A DNA stretch of 64,000 nt from Neocallimastix lanati (nom. inval.) (Eukaryota > Neocallimastigomycota > Neocallimastigomycetes > Neocallimastigales > Neocallimastigaceae): NCBI GenBank assembly GCA_016946835.1, contig JACVTC010000084.1:47501-111500 (forward strand), in the 5' to 3' direction. The translations under genes and the position numbers were made by a program. How positions within the stretch are numbered: position 1 is the first letter of the stretch; every line of letters begins with the position of its first letter. Under the pieces are notes generated by a model. The model had not been told where the DNA came from. It did not search any database and was given only the letters and a program-made list of their open reading frames with translations. Below are positions 33,262-43,066 of the stretch, one piece after another.

Positions 33262-34260
33262 CGCTGTTAATATGTTTCCGGTTCCTAAGTATGACGGTTC
33301 ATACAGATATGTATATAATTATGTTCCGGTTAATAATGTGACGTTGCACAAAATCAAATTCCTAATTTAAGGAACCAAGTTAATGAATTAACTAAACACA
33401 AATATATTATATGTTTAGACCTACGCGCTGCATACAATCAAATAAGAATAACCGATCCTATTACAAAAGAAGCCACTGCATTCTTATGTGAGTGAGGAAT
33501 ATTCGTTTGGAATATCATGCCTTTTGGCCTTAGTGATGCACCACCTATTTTTCAATCATTAATGAGCTTTGTTCTTTTTGATAAATTATTTAAAGGTGTC
33601 CTATGTTACTTAGATGATATTATCATCTATGGTGATTCCAAAGATGAATGTTTCAACACTTGTAAATGGGTATTACAACAATTCAGAAAATAAGCTCTTC
33701 GTTAAGATCGAAAAGTGTCAATTTTTCCCTTCTAAGGTAGAAGATCTTGGATTCCTTATTATTAAGGACGGTGCTTACACCCCTTTAAATAAAAATAAAC
33801 TTGAAGGATTATCCTGTCCATCTACACTTAACCAACTTCAAAAAACTCTAGGTCTACTCAACTGGTTTTCTGATTTTATTCCTAATTTTGCTGAAATAAT
33901 CAAGCCTCTCTCTGATAATCTTTTTAATTTCAATGCCTCTATTGTTGAAAAAGTCTTTTCTAATTGTATTAAAAAATTGGAGATATTCCCAGGAGATGCA
34001 TTTTCATTCAATGAACAGTATTTATTAATCTCAGATGCTTCCGAATACACAGTTTCGCTGTTTTATACCAAATTCCGTTGGGGGAAAGTTACATATTATC
34101 CACTCTTCAATCTGGTAACAATAAAAATTGTACAACTTTTTTACATAAAGGTAAGAAACTTAAATTGATTGGATTTTATTCTTTTAAATTTGATAAAACT
34201 CAACTACAATAACACGAATTTATATATTTTTTAAATTTAATATCTAATTTTTCTGTAATT
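33262..34260 (+). pseudogene. Second gypsy-like RT-RNase H fragment
   Basis: Starts with FPVPKYDGSYRYVYNYVPVN, an RT palm entry different in sequence from the preceding fragment. It continues CLDLRAAYNQIRITDP, WNIMPFGLSDAPPIFQ and the catalytic CYLDDIIIYG (about 33604-33635). The 33614-34168 frame gives LFVKIEKCQFFPSKVEDLGF, LGLLNWFSDFIPNFA and the RNase H DAS segment (ISDASEYTVS). At 34165-34240 FYSFKFDKTQLQ then HEFIYF mirrors the Y-S-K-T-x-x-E region. Frameshifts and stops occur throughout. A fusion with the upstream fragment is likely by recombination or nested insertion. Confidence 0.75.
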
Positions 34261-34391
34261 TTTCATATAAAATTAAATTTTTATATTTATTATTCCCGAT
34301 GAACTATAATCATTATATGATGGAAGGTTCTTCATCGTCATCTATAATATATTCAATATTATTTTTATCATTTTTAAATGAAGAATGAATA

Positions 34392-34589
34392 TTAATATAT
34401 TTTTTTTTTTCCATTATTGGTGAATATGTTTGGTCCTCTTGCATCTCTAATTATATCTTTTAAGCCGAGTTTAGAAAGATAAAAAACGGCAGAAGTAGAA
34501 TTAAATTTAATATCAGAATATTCTCTCATTATCATAAGGACAACCCCAGCAAAAAAATATATTTTTTTCTTATTTATTATCATCATCAA
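34392..34589 (-). CDS. Unrecognised small ORF
   Basis: 65 residues, charged C-terminal half (DIIRDARGP, GKKKIY), with residue usage more protein-like than nearby AT-rich noise. Sequence upstream on the minus strand to 34720 is relatively GC-rich and partly open but contains stops. I recognise no family. It could be an exon fragment of a host gene or chance. The first Met codons lie within a run of Met/Ile. Confidence 0.2.
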   Translation of the reverse strand: MMMIINKKKIYFFAGVVLMIMREYSDIKFNSTSAVFYLSKLGLKDIIRDARGPNIFTNNGKKKIY

Positions 34590-34718
34590 TTATTTTTAGT
34601 TATTGGTTTTGTGTGTGTGTTTGATTGTTATGGTGGTACTTCTATAATTACAAGTGGTTTAATAAGGTGTTTGGAGAGGGTTAGATTACAAACTAATCAA
34701 TCCCCGATATCTCCACCA

Positions 34719-34870
34719 ATTTTTATGTTGAGATTCATAATAAGGAGTGGAAAAACATTAATAAACAAATAAATAATTAAATACAATAAAAGTTTACTAT
34801 TACATATTACAATTTAATTAAAGAATAATTTATTATATAAAAATATATTATATTCTTTACTACTAATAAT
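34719..34870 (+). repeat. Left arm of a 150-bp inverted repeat pair
   Basis: TGTTGAGATTCATAATAAGG and the following about 130 bp match the reverse complement of 36575-36720 with few differences. Shared blocks include CATTAATAAACAAATAAATA and TTACAATTTAATTAAAGAAT. The outer ends are TGTTGAG and CTCAACA. Confidence 0.8.
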
Positions 34871-35884
34871 TTTCTTATATTCTATATAATAATTTTTATA
34901 TTAATTATATAGTATTAAATATTAAATTTTTGTAATTAATATGATTGGTTTAAATAATGTGATTAAATAATAAAATATATGTATAATCCATATTTTATAT
35001 GGAGAGTCTTTCTGAGAAAAGATATAAAAGAAGTAGTATTAAAGATGAAATAGGAATAGTAAATAATAGAAAGTTTTCAAAATTGTTATCAAAATAAATA
35101 TTAATATAGTTATTTATAAGAATAAAATAATTATATAAATTATAAATAATTGAAATACTTGTTATACCTATAACATATAATTTTTTTTATTTATATTTAT
35201 TCATTTATATTATATTTCTTAATTCTATATTTTATCTTTATTAAATACATTAACACCTATTTTTCATATAGAATATTATTTTTTTAAAATTTACTATTAG
35301 TAACAATTAAAATTTGAATTTTGAATGAAGGTTTATTATTATTAAAACTTTTTAAAATAAAAACAATTATAATATAAATACAATTTAATACTTTTTAAAT
35401 AAAAAAAATAAATCAAAATAAAATGTATATTTATATTAAATAATATTTATATTATAGATATTTAAATAATAATTTATTATACATATTTATTATATAGATT
35501 TTATTTTATTTCATTAAAATTAAATAAATTTAAAAAATTGTTTAACTTGTTTGGGAATTTTTCTATTAGATTGATCTTGTAAATTATTCCACTTTTTTTC
35601 ATTTTACGTTATTTACGAATTAACTCTATTTCATTTTACATTATTAAAAAGTTTATATATCATTTTATTTCAATTTCCATTATTAAAGAATTATATAATT
35701 TTATTTCATTTTATATTAAAATTTATTTCATTTTGTTTCATTTTACATTAAAGAATTTATTTCATTTTATTTCAAATTACTTTATAAAAGGATCTATTTT
35801 ATTTTATTTTGTATTATTTGAATTTTTTTAATATTTATAAATTTTTATTATTAATTTTGCTTAAATATATTTAATGATAAATTG
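34871..35884. repeat. AT-rich DNA with ATTTCATTTTACATTAT-like degenerate repeats
   Basis: No gene. From 35600 to 35815 the sequence repeats ATTTCATTTTA(C/T)ATTATTAAA-type units at 25-45 bp intervals. The remainder is featureless AT-rich DNA inside the inverted repeat pair. Confidence 0.5.
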
Positions 35885-36440
35885 CTTCACATGAGGCTAA
35901 TTTAAGGATTGTACCTACAGCGGCTCCTGGGCAAACAGTTCCCCCAGTTAAAAAGAAACTTATTCCACAACCAGCTAAATCCCATTGCTTCAGCCATTAG
36001 TGCACATTTTTCTTTATCGCTCATTCTTTTTTCAATTTTGTTGCTTTCCTTTTTTTTGTTGGAATTGGTAATTTTCGATCTAATTTTCCGTTTCTTGTTA
36101 TAGGTAATTTGTCAATCAATTCGGAATCATATATCTCTGTAATTTATCTTTTGTTTTCATATTTTTCTAATAGTGAAAATGCAAAAGCAACAGGATAGTT
36201 TATTTTTAAAATTTTTTCGTCGTTAATATCAATCACTTCATTATCAATTTTTTTAATAATTTCATTTATTTCTGGTACTTCAGAAAAGGAATATAAGTCA
36301 TAGTAGATCATAATGATCCATAGTTATAGAACAATTTCCTAATGAACTTGTAAAGTTATTAATTGAGTTAAAAATATCATTTATAGGAGTTTCTTCCAAT
36401 TCTACATTTTTTTTATAAATATTGTTTGACAAAACCGTTT
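35885..36440 (-). pseudogene. NRPS-like adenylation/carrier relic (tentative)
   Basis: On the minus strand 36066-36118 reads LIDKLPITRNGKLDRKLPIP, a strong match to core A10 (N-G-K-x-D-R) that closes adenylation domains of nonribosomal peptide synthetases and related adenylating enzymes. About 30 residues further (35930-35965) the sequence FFLTGGT sits where a carrier domain would have F-F-x-L-G-G-x-S; the pantetheinyl Ser is not evident. Upstream, 36120-36430 is a mostly open polar stretch with VAFAFSLLEKYENK. Stops at about 36133 and 36300 and a frame change break it. A fragment of a host gene trapped between inverted repeats is the simplest reading. The long open frame on the other strand (35909-36103) is an artefact. 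Confidence 0.4.
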
Positions 36441-36574
36441 CAACAGTTATTTATAAATTTCATTTTTGCTTACATTTATATTAATTTGAATATTAATTAT
36501 AAACATTTTTAAAATTGAACTATAAAAAGAATAAAATATAAATATTTTTTCTTTATAATTATTACCTATTTTTT

Positions 36575-36720
36575 TTATTATTACTCTATAATATATAATA
36601 AATATTTCTAATAATAATTCTTTAATTAAATTGTAATGTCTAATAGTATATTTTTATAGTGTTTAATTATTTATTTGTTTATTAATGTTTTCCACTCTTT
36701 ATTATATGAACCTCAACATT
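36575..36720 (-). repeat. Right arm of the 150-bp inverted repeat pair
   Basis: Reverse complement of 34719-34870. The pair bounds about 2.0 kb. No matching target duplication is seen (TTTTA left, TTCTT right). Confidence 0.8.
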
Positions 36721-36744
36721 CTTAGATTCTCGTAAGAATCTATA

Positions 36745-37190
36745 TGTAACGATTTTATTAATTATATCTCACTAGGTCATTGTAGATGTGTTAACTAATA
36801 AACAAACTACTAAATGTGAGATTTTATTATTCATTATTACACTAAATTATTTAATATTTTCATAATTATGGTTTTATATTATTTTTTATTTATTATTAAT
36901 TTTAAGATATGTTACTTCGTTAATATCGACTCAAAGAGTCAAAATAAAATAATACATGATTTTATATTCAGAAAGTTTATAATTAAAATACATGATTGGT
37001 TTAGAATTAAATAAATACATGACAATTATTTAAATAAATATTATTATTAAAATTAAATGAATAAAAGAATTAATAACTAAATAAATATTTTATTCCAAAA
37101 AGATTCGAATCAGTGACATTTAGTATGTAAGGCAAGGTAGGCACCATTGAGTAACGATAATCAAGGTATAATGATGCTGATATCGTTACA
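36745..37190 (-). repeat. TRIM-F 3' LTR
   Basis: 446 bp with a 9-bp perfect terminal inverted repeat (TGTAACGAT / ATCGTTACA). On the sense strand the first 100 bases contain the tRNA-like module. Confidence 0.75.
37100..37165 (-). other. tRNA-like module in the TRIM-F LTR
   Basis: On the sense (minus) strand an A-box-like TTACTCAATGG is followed at tRNA spacing by the B-box-like GATTCGAATC. Between them CTTGCCTTACATAC resembles an anticodon arm with a UAC (Val) triplet. Stems do not pair fully. The other LTR reads CTGGTTTGAATTT at the B box; combining the two copies restores GGTTCGAATC, the canonical B-box core, so the ancestor was closer to a real tRNA. Confidence 0.5.
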
Positions 37191-37206
37191 ATCCCCTCCT
37201 CTACGA
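37191..37206 (-). promoter_or_regulatory. TRIM-F polypurine tract
   Basis: TCGTAGAGGAGGGGAT on the minus strand, ending at the LTR start TGTAACG. The same tract follows the other LTR at 40467-40482. Confidence 0.65.
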
Positions 37207-37222
37207 TCGAATACCAGACGAC

Positions 37223-38433
37223 TGTTAAATTTTTTTGTTAAGGTTATGAGAAAGGTTACGGATTGAGTTTTGTAAGGATTCTCAAAATTTTGGGTTAAAT
37301 TGGTCAGGCCAAGATGTTTATTAATAATTATAACAATTAATTAAATGAAATAATTATTGACACACACAAAGTTTTATAATTAAGAATTCAATCTTTAGGA
37401 TTTATGTTTTATTAGAACTTTATTTAATATTTTTTTTAATAAAATTTTACTAACAATTAAAATTAAGTATTATAATTGTTATAATTAATAAGTATAATTA
37501 ATGGTTAATAACTAATCTTACAAAGATTTCAAAGGATGGAATTTCAATTCCTTTTTATACTAAACTAAACTAATAATTAACAAAATAAATAATTAATACA
37601 TTTTAATCTTAATATATTCATACATGTATATAAACTATATAAAATATAATAATAAAATAATATTGATAAGAATCTTTTAATAAAATAACTATATAATTAT
37701 TCATTAAACAATTTAATAATAAAACTAATTAATAATAGGAAAATATAAAATAAAATAAAATGAATTAAAATACTAAAACTAATTAAATATTCTCTTTTGG
37801 AAATCTTTAGAACTATAAAGAATTCCTTAGAACCTTTTAGAAAATTATTGAATAAAAATATATAATGATAAAATATATAAAACTTATAAACTTATTTAAA
37901 ATATTATATAACCATTACTAATTTCTAATTCTGTATTTTTAATTATTAATGTTTGTTAATAAAATTTAATAATATAATTTTAAGTTAATAGATTTTATCT
38001 ATATAAATTTCTAATTAATAATTTAGGGTCTTATTTAAAATAATTAAATCATTTTTTATATTTAAAATTTCTTTAAAGTTCGATAGCTCGTCTCCTAGTT
38101 GTCCAATAAGGTTGAAATTAACATATATTGTAGTTCTCGACCGTAGCTTTCTAATGAATATAATTTTAGTGTGAATATCAATATAATATTTCCATTTTTT
38201 GTCGTGATGTCGTTATTTTTCTTCAGGTTATTTTTGTCAATTTCTTAAGGGTTAAATTAAATTAAATTATCTTTAATAAATGAGTCCATACCCTTTGGCT
38301 TCTAATTATTTAATGTTTGTAATATTTATTTTTATAATTAAAATCGAATTAAAATAATTTTTGTAAATAACGAAATTAAATTTCAATTGATCTAATAGTG
38401 AATTTTAATACTAAATCACTAGTATTCGCGACA
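37223..38433 (+). repeat. Solo LTR, family T, inserted in TRIM-F
   Basis: Starts TGTTAAATTTTTTTG and ends TTCGCGACA. It interrupts TRIM-F internal sequence that is continuous at 40490-40505, leaving ACGAC/ACGAT on its two sides: a 5-bp duplication with one change. About 1.21 kb, no ORF. A diverged inverted copy lies at 12356-13489. TG...CA ends and the duplication support a solo LTR. Confidence 0.7.
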
Positions 38434-39010
38434 ACGATCTAAGCTAACACCAACTCGGAGAAGATTAGTAGAATTAAAAACAGAATAATAAAAGAGATAT
38501 CCATGAATACGGAAGCTAGAGATATTAGAATTTAGAATAGTAGAATTGATAAAACAAAAGATATATTCCATGAATTAGATTAGGGTGAGTTGCACATTAG
38601 TTGTAGCCTGTACCGGTAGTGAGTTTATTCGATATTCTGGCACGTTATTTTAAATTAAAGTTTTTCATATAACGGGTAGCTTGATCCTCTTGATGGATGC
38701 ACACTTGGTTTGATGAAAATCGGGGTTCCACTTGATGGATGGATAACACAGATACAAAGCTTGATGGATGGATGCTTGTTCAGGAAGATAATTTTACAAA
38801 CTTTATAAACCATAATTATTTTTATCAGAGATCACTAATCAGGATTCAGGAAGTAACAGAAGTAATAGAGTCCACAGCAAGAGTAAATTTATCTAAAATA
38901 TTATAAAAACTTTTGAATATAAATAAAATAATGAAAAGTTAGTGGTACGTTGGGGTGGATTAACACATCTACAATAACGTAGCGAGTGTGTTTCCAACGG
39001 GAGTTGATAT
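38434..39010 (-). other. TRIM-F internal region
   Basis: Non-coding. The segment 38670-38785 repeats a TTGATGGATG motif four to five times within less AT-rich sequence. The first 110 bp (CTAAGCTAACACCAACTCGG onwards) recurs at 40499-40576, confirming that it belongs to the element. Confidence 0.6.
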
Positions 39011-39378
39011 TGTAACGATTTTATTATTTATTATATCTCACTAGGTCATTGTAGATGTGCTAACTAATAAACAAACTACTAAATGTGAGATTTTATTTTT
39101 CATTATTACACTAAATTATCTTATTTAATATTTTCATAATTATGGTTTTATATTATTTTTATTTATTATTAATTTTAAGATACGTTACTTTGTTAATATC
39201 GACTCAAAGAGTCAAAATAAAATAATAATACATAATTTTTATATTCAGAAAATTTATAATTAAAATACATGATTGGTTTAGAATTTAATGAATACATGAC
39301 TATTATTTAAATAAATATTATTAAAATTAAATGAATATAAGAATAACTAAATAAATATTTTATTCCAAAAAGTAAAAG

Positions 39379-39446
39379 ATAAAATTCAAACCAGTAACAT
39401 TTAGTATGTAAGGCAAGGTAGGCACCATTGAGTATCGATAATCAAA
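39379..39446 (-). other. tRNA-like module, second copy
   Basis: Counterpart of 37100-37165. A box ATACTCAATGG; B box GGTTTGAATTT with apparent C-to-T decay. Confidence 0.45.
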
Positions 39447-39468
39447 GTATAAAGATGCTTATATCTTT

Positions 39469-40257
39469 TGACACGGAGTGTCACTAAATACCTTGTATTT
39501 CCTATTAAATACTCTTAATAATAATAAATACAAATTATTATTAAATCTTATTATTAAAATCTTTTATTAATATTAAATATAATAAAAATTATTATTAAAT
39601 ATTCCTATTAATTTCTATTATTAATATTAAATATAATAAAAATTATTATTAAATATTCTTATTAATTTCTTTTATTAATATTAAATATAATAAAAATTAT
39701 TATTAAATATTCTTATTAATTTCTTTTATTAATATTAAATATAATAAAAATTATTAAATATTCTAATAAAAATCTTTTATTAATATTAAATATAATACAA
39801 ATTATTATTAAATCTTATTATTAATTTCTTTAATTAATATCAAATATAATAAAAATTATTATTAAATATTCTTATAAATTACTTTTATTAATATCAAATA
39901 TAATAAAAATTATTATTAAATATTCTAATTAAAAATTATATATAATTTAAATCATTACTAATTCTTATTTTATATTAAGTATAATAAAAACTTATTTCAA
40001 TAAATATTTGATATAAAATACAGAATTATAAGTTTCTGTATAATATTTTCTAAACCCTTGAAATAAACTAAAAATAAAACAAAAATCAAAAATAAATTAA
40101 ATCTTTATTAAAATAAAAATGAATTAAAATACAGAAACTCTTCAATAACAAAAATGATCTAAAATACAGAAAATATCAATTCTGTATAATTCTCTCTCTG
40201 AAAACAATATCAAGAAGAAGCTACCGCCCGGATTCTCCACCAAATTTTCATGATACG
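39469..40257 (+). repeat. Solo LTR, family S, copy 1
   Basis: Starts TGACACGGAGTGTCACTAAA (a short palindrome) and ends near TTTCATGATAC. It matches 48816-49347 at both ends (CACTAAATACCTTGTATTTC; CAATATCAAGAAGAAGCTA). It is longer than that copy because of the internal tandem repeat. Confidence 0.7.
39558..39950. repeat. 54-bp tandem repeat inside the family S LTR
   Basis: About seven imperfect copies of a unit TTATTAATATTAAATATAAT followed by AAAAATTATTATTAAATATTCTTATTAATTTC-type sequence (quoted in parts). The copy at 48850-49030 has only about three units. Confidence 0.75.
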
Positions 40258-40459
40258 GGCTGGGATTGAAACACTAAGATATTCAAAACAAAAAAATAAA
40301 TATTAACACATAAAAATAAATTTGGAAACAAATAATTTTAGTTTTAATTTTAAATAAAGAATATTTTAAAAATTAATTTTTTTTGTTTCTAAATTCATTT
40401 TTATGTGTTAATATTAATTTTTTTGTTTTGAATACCTTAGTGTTTCAACCCCGGTATCA
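40252..40459. repeat. Foldback element (large palindrome)
   Basis: About 95-bp arms in inverted orientation. The left arm begins TGATACGGGCTGGGATTGAA and the right arm, reverse complemented, TGATACCGGGGTTGAAACAC (one offset gap). Both continue CACTAAGATATTCAAAAC / CACTAAGGTATTCAAAAC and further into A-rich sequence. The loop is about 10-20 nt around 40360. It is non-coding. A related half occurs at 54700-54830. Confidence 0.8.
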
Positions 40460-40466
40460 CGTTACA

Positions 40467-40576
40467 ATCCCCTCCTCTACGATAGGATACCAGACGATCT
40501 AAGCTAACACCAACTCGGAGAAGATTAGTAGAATTAAAAGCAGAATAATAAAAGAATAAAAGAGATATCCATGAAT
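40467..40576 (-). other. Partial TRIM-F internal sequence
   Basis: The polypurine tract and about 95 bp of internal region, nearly identical to 37191-37222 plus 38438-38545. It ends abruptly after AGAGATATCCATGAAT, where gypsy-like coding sequence begins. Confidence 0.7.
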
Positions 40577-41700
40577 GATAGGAAGTTTTGAAAGTGTGAC
40601 AGAAATAGAAGATGAAGAAGATGATATTAAAGATGAATTCGAAGAATTGAATAAAGATGTACTAGATGATTATTTACTAATCACTAAAGATAAATATATT
40701 CAAATTTTATATGAAGAAAATAATGATAATAACGATATTGATAATTCCTTTGGAAATCATGATGATAAAGATGAAAATAATTTTTTCAATATTAATGATA
40801 ATATAAATTAAAATGATAATTATTTAGAGAATGTATTTGAATGTAAAATTAATAATGATAAAATTTCTAAAGTTTATAATAATTGCTCTTCAAATAAAGA
40901 TATTAATAATACTAACAAAAATTTTAATATTATAAAAAATCATGATAATCCATATGAAATTAATATCGATAAAAATAATAATATCGAAAATTTTTCTAAT
41001 AAAAAATTTTCTAGTAAAAATCTTTCTAATAAAAATTTTAATAATAAAAAATTTTCTAATAAAAATTTTTCTAATAAAAATTTTAATAATAGAATTAATA
41101 ATATTTTTGAAAAACCTAATAATAAAAATAATATCAATAATTCGAATAATATTAATAATAAAAATTGTTTTTCTAAAAATTTTAATAATTAAAATAATAT
41201 TGATAATTTCGCTAAAAATTTAAATGATATTAATAATACTGATAATTTTTCTAAAGATTTAAATAATATTAATAATATTTATGAAATTTAAATAGCATTA
41301 ATAGTACTAATAATTCTTAATAATTTTGGAAATAAAAATAATATTAATAAAATTTCTGAAAACCTTAATAAAAATAATATTAATACTGATAAACCTTCTA
41401 AAAATTTTTGTAATGATAATAATGATAATATAGTTTCTAAAGATGTTGATAATACTATTAGTAATAAAAATTTTCCTTAATTTTTAATGAAGATTATAAT
41501 AATAAAAATTCTTTCGAAATTAATCAACATATTAATGATATTAATGATTTCGTTATAAGTGGTAACAAAAATGATAATAAAAATTCTTTAGAAAATAATT
41601 ATTCTTTATTAACAAAAATAAATGAAATTAATAATAAAAAGAATTATGAAAACAGTGTAATCAAAAATATTGATATTTCGATTGAAAAACTGATAAGAAT
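40577..41700 (+). pseudogene. Asn/Asp-rich low-complexity region upstream of a gypsy RT
   Basis: 40575-40811 is an open acidic stretch (IEDEEDDIKDEFEEL, then Asn/Asp). After a stop the same frame resumes with imperfect repeats of (F/L)S(N/S)KN-type pentapeptides (40980-41095), then further stops and frame changes. It leads in shifted frames into the RT at 41700. It is probably the decayed gag-protease-linker part of the element. I recognise no zinc knuckle or protease. Confidence 0.45.
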
Positions 41701-42505
41701 TTTAAAAGTGCAAAGGAAATAACTATTTATGAAATTACGGCTAAAACACCAATAAAAATTAGAAACAAACTAAAATTTTTATTATTAAATAATATAAATG
41801 TATTAGCACTTGATACAGATGATTTAGGTAAATCGAAATTACTAAGTTATAAAATAAAAATCATAAGTGGTCGAATGCCAATTAAACAAAGAATGTATCG
41901 AGTAGCAAATAAGAAGCAAATGAGTATACTAAGAGAAGAAATAAGTAAATTATTAAGAAACGGATTGATAGAACCTTCAAAATCATCATGGTCGTTCCCA
42001 GTTATTCTCGTTCCTAAAAAGAATGGTAAATGGAGAATGGTAGTGGATTATAGAAAATTAAATGATATTACTATTAAAGATGCATATCCTTTACCTTATA
42101 TAGAAGAAATATTATTTTCTATGGGCAATAAAGTTAAGTACTTAACCACGATTGACTTGTTTTCTGGATTCCATCAGATTCCTATGGAAAAAGAAGACAG
42201 AGATAAAACTTGCTTTACAACAATGTTTGGAAATTACAATTACAAAGTTATGCCATTCGGACTTTGTAATGCTCCTGCAACTTTCCAACGTGAAATGAAC
42301 AGAATATTCTTGCCTTTAATTGGTAAATGTATGTTCATTTATATGGATGATTTAGTAATATTTTCTAATATCTTAGAACAACACATATTGGATCTACAAA
42401 AAGTTTTTGATATTATTAAAGAAAATGGTCTAAAGGCTAATTTATCCAAGTGCCATTTTATTAAACAAGAAGTTGAAGTATTAGGCCATATTTTATCCAT
42501 GGTAT
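41700..42505 (+). pseudogene. Ty3/gypsy reverse transcriptase fragment
   Basis: The frame 41875-42528 is open. In order: MPIKQRMYRVANKKQ (RT entry), SILREEISKLLRNGLIEPS, PVILVPKKNGKWRMVVDYRK, TTIDLFSGFHQIPM, VMPFGLCNAPATFQ, the catalytic FIYMDDLVIF (about 42335-42365), CHFIKQEVEVLGHILS. Coding sequence from NNINVLALDTDDLGK (about 41790) links upstream. It ends at GHILS (about 42500), directly against a minus-strand gypsy element, so connection, RNase H and integrase are lost. The catalytic Asp residues are intact. Confidence 0.9.
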
Positions 42506-43066
42506 TAAGCCAGTACCCAAAATGGTAGATATTATATCCGAATGGGAATCATTTAAAATAATTGGAGGTGGAGAATATTGCTTTCTTTTAAATCTGTTAT
42601 CTTTGTAGTGGGGTTCTAAACTAGATACGTGCAAAACAGGTTTAATTTTAATGTTTTTTGGAAATTTCAATTGAAATGAAACTTCGGAGACTTTCTTCAT
42701 TATCTTAAATGGTTCTTATTTAGAAGGATTAAATTTCTTATTACCCAAACGAAGTATTAGAGAACCATTTAACCAAACCTTGTTATTAACTCTGAAATCG
42801 GGTGGTTTACTTCTGTATTTATCTGCTAATTTCTTCTGTGTTTATTTTTTTTTTTTTGAGATTTACTTTTAATTATTCTATTAACACATTTAAATTTCGG
42901 GTAAATTATTCAGCTCTAGGAACATTAACTTGATTTTGAATATCAGATGAATATTTGGGATGGTAACCATGATTCAAGAAAAAGGGTGATTGTTTTGCAG
43001 ATTCTTGAATTGCATTGTTGTAACTAAATTTAGCTAACTTTATAAATTTACTCCAATTGGTTCCTT
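42505..43066 (-). pseudogene. GypH integrase C-terminal region
   Basis: FIKLAKFSYNNAIQESAKQS-like sequence (about 43000-43060), then NHGYHPKYSSDIQ, KLADKYRSKPPDF, NNKVWLNGSLILR (a GPY/F-like module) and KPVLHVSSLEPHYKDN. The conserved HVSSLEP block is typical of gypsy integrase tails. Three stops interrupt one mostly continuous frame. Similarity ends at NDSHSDI. Confidence 0.8.

Larger units (their letters stand above)
36745..40466 (-). mobile_element. TRIM-F: short non-coding LTR element, interrupted
   Basis: Two direct repeats, 36745-37190 and 39011-40466 (the latter interrupted), enclose an internal region. After removal of the family T insertion that region is only about 0.6 kb (37191-37222 plus 38434-39010) and has no ORF. 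LTR ends are TGTAACGAT and ATCGTTACA. A purine tract, TCGTAGAGGAGGGGAT on the minus strand, abuts the 36745-37190 copy at its right edge, so the element reads on the minus strand. A third partial internal region follows the right LTR (40467-40576), so two elements share an LTR in tandem. I could not identify a primer site. Confidence 0.65.
39011..40466 (-). repeat. TRIM-F 5' LTR, interrupted
   Basis: 39011-39468 matches 36745-37175 with small indels. The last bases CGTTACA are found at 40460-40466. The gap is filled by the family S LTR and a foldback sequence. Confidence 0.7.

Noticed and set aside
30890-34260. One continuous gypsy element
   Set aside because: Two unrelated RT sequences meet at about 33258, so it is treated as a chimera.
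35909-36103. Plus-strand 64-residue frame
   Set aside because: Antisense to the A10 motif of the NRPS-like relic, which is the better explanation of this sequence.
37100-37165. Functional tRNA-Val gene
   Set aside because: The acceptor, D and T stems do not pair and the sequence lies inside a repeated LTR; only a tRNA-like promoter module is supported.
40940-41223. Ile/Leu-rich frames on both strands
   Set aside because: Shadows of the Asn/Lys/Phe low-complexity region upstream of the gypsy RT.
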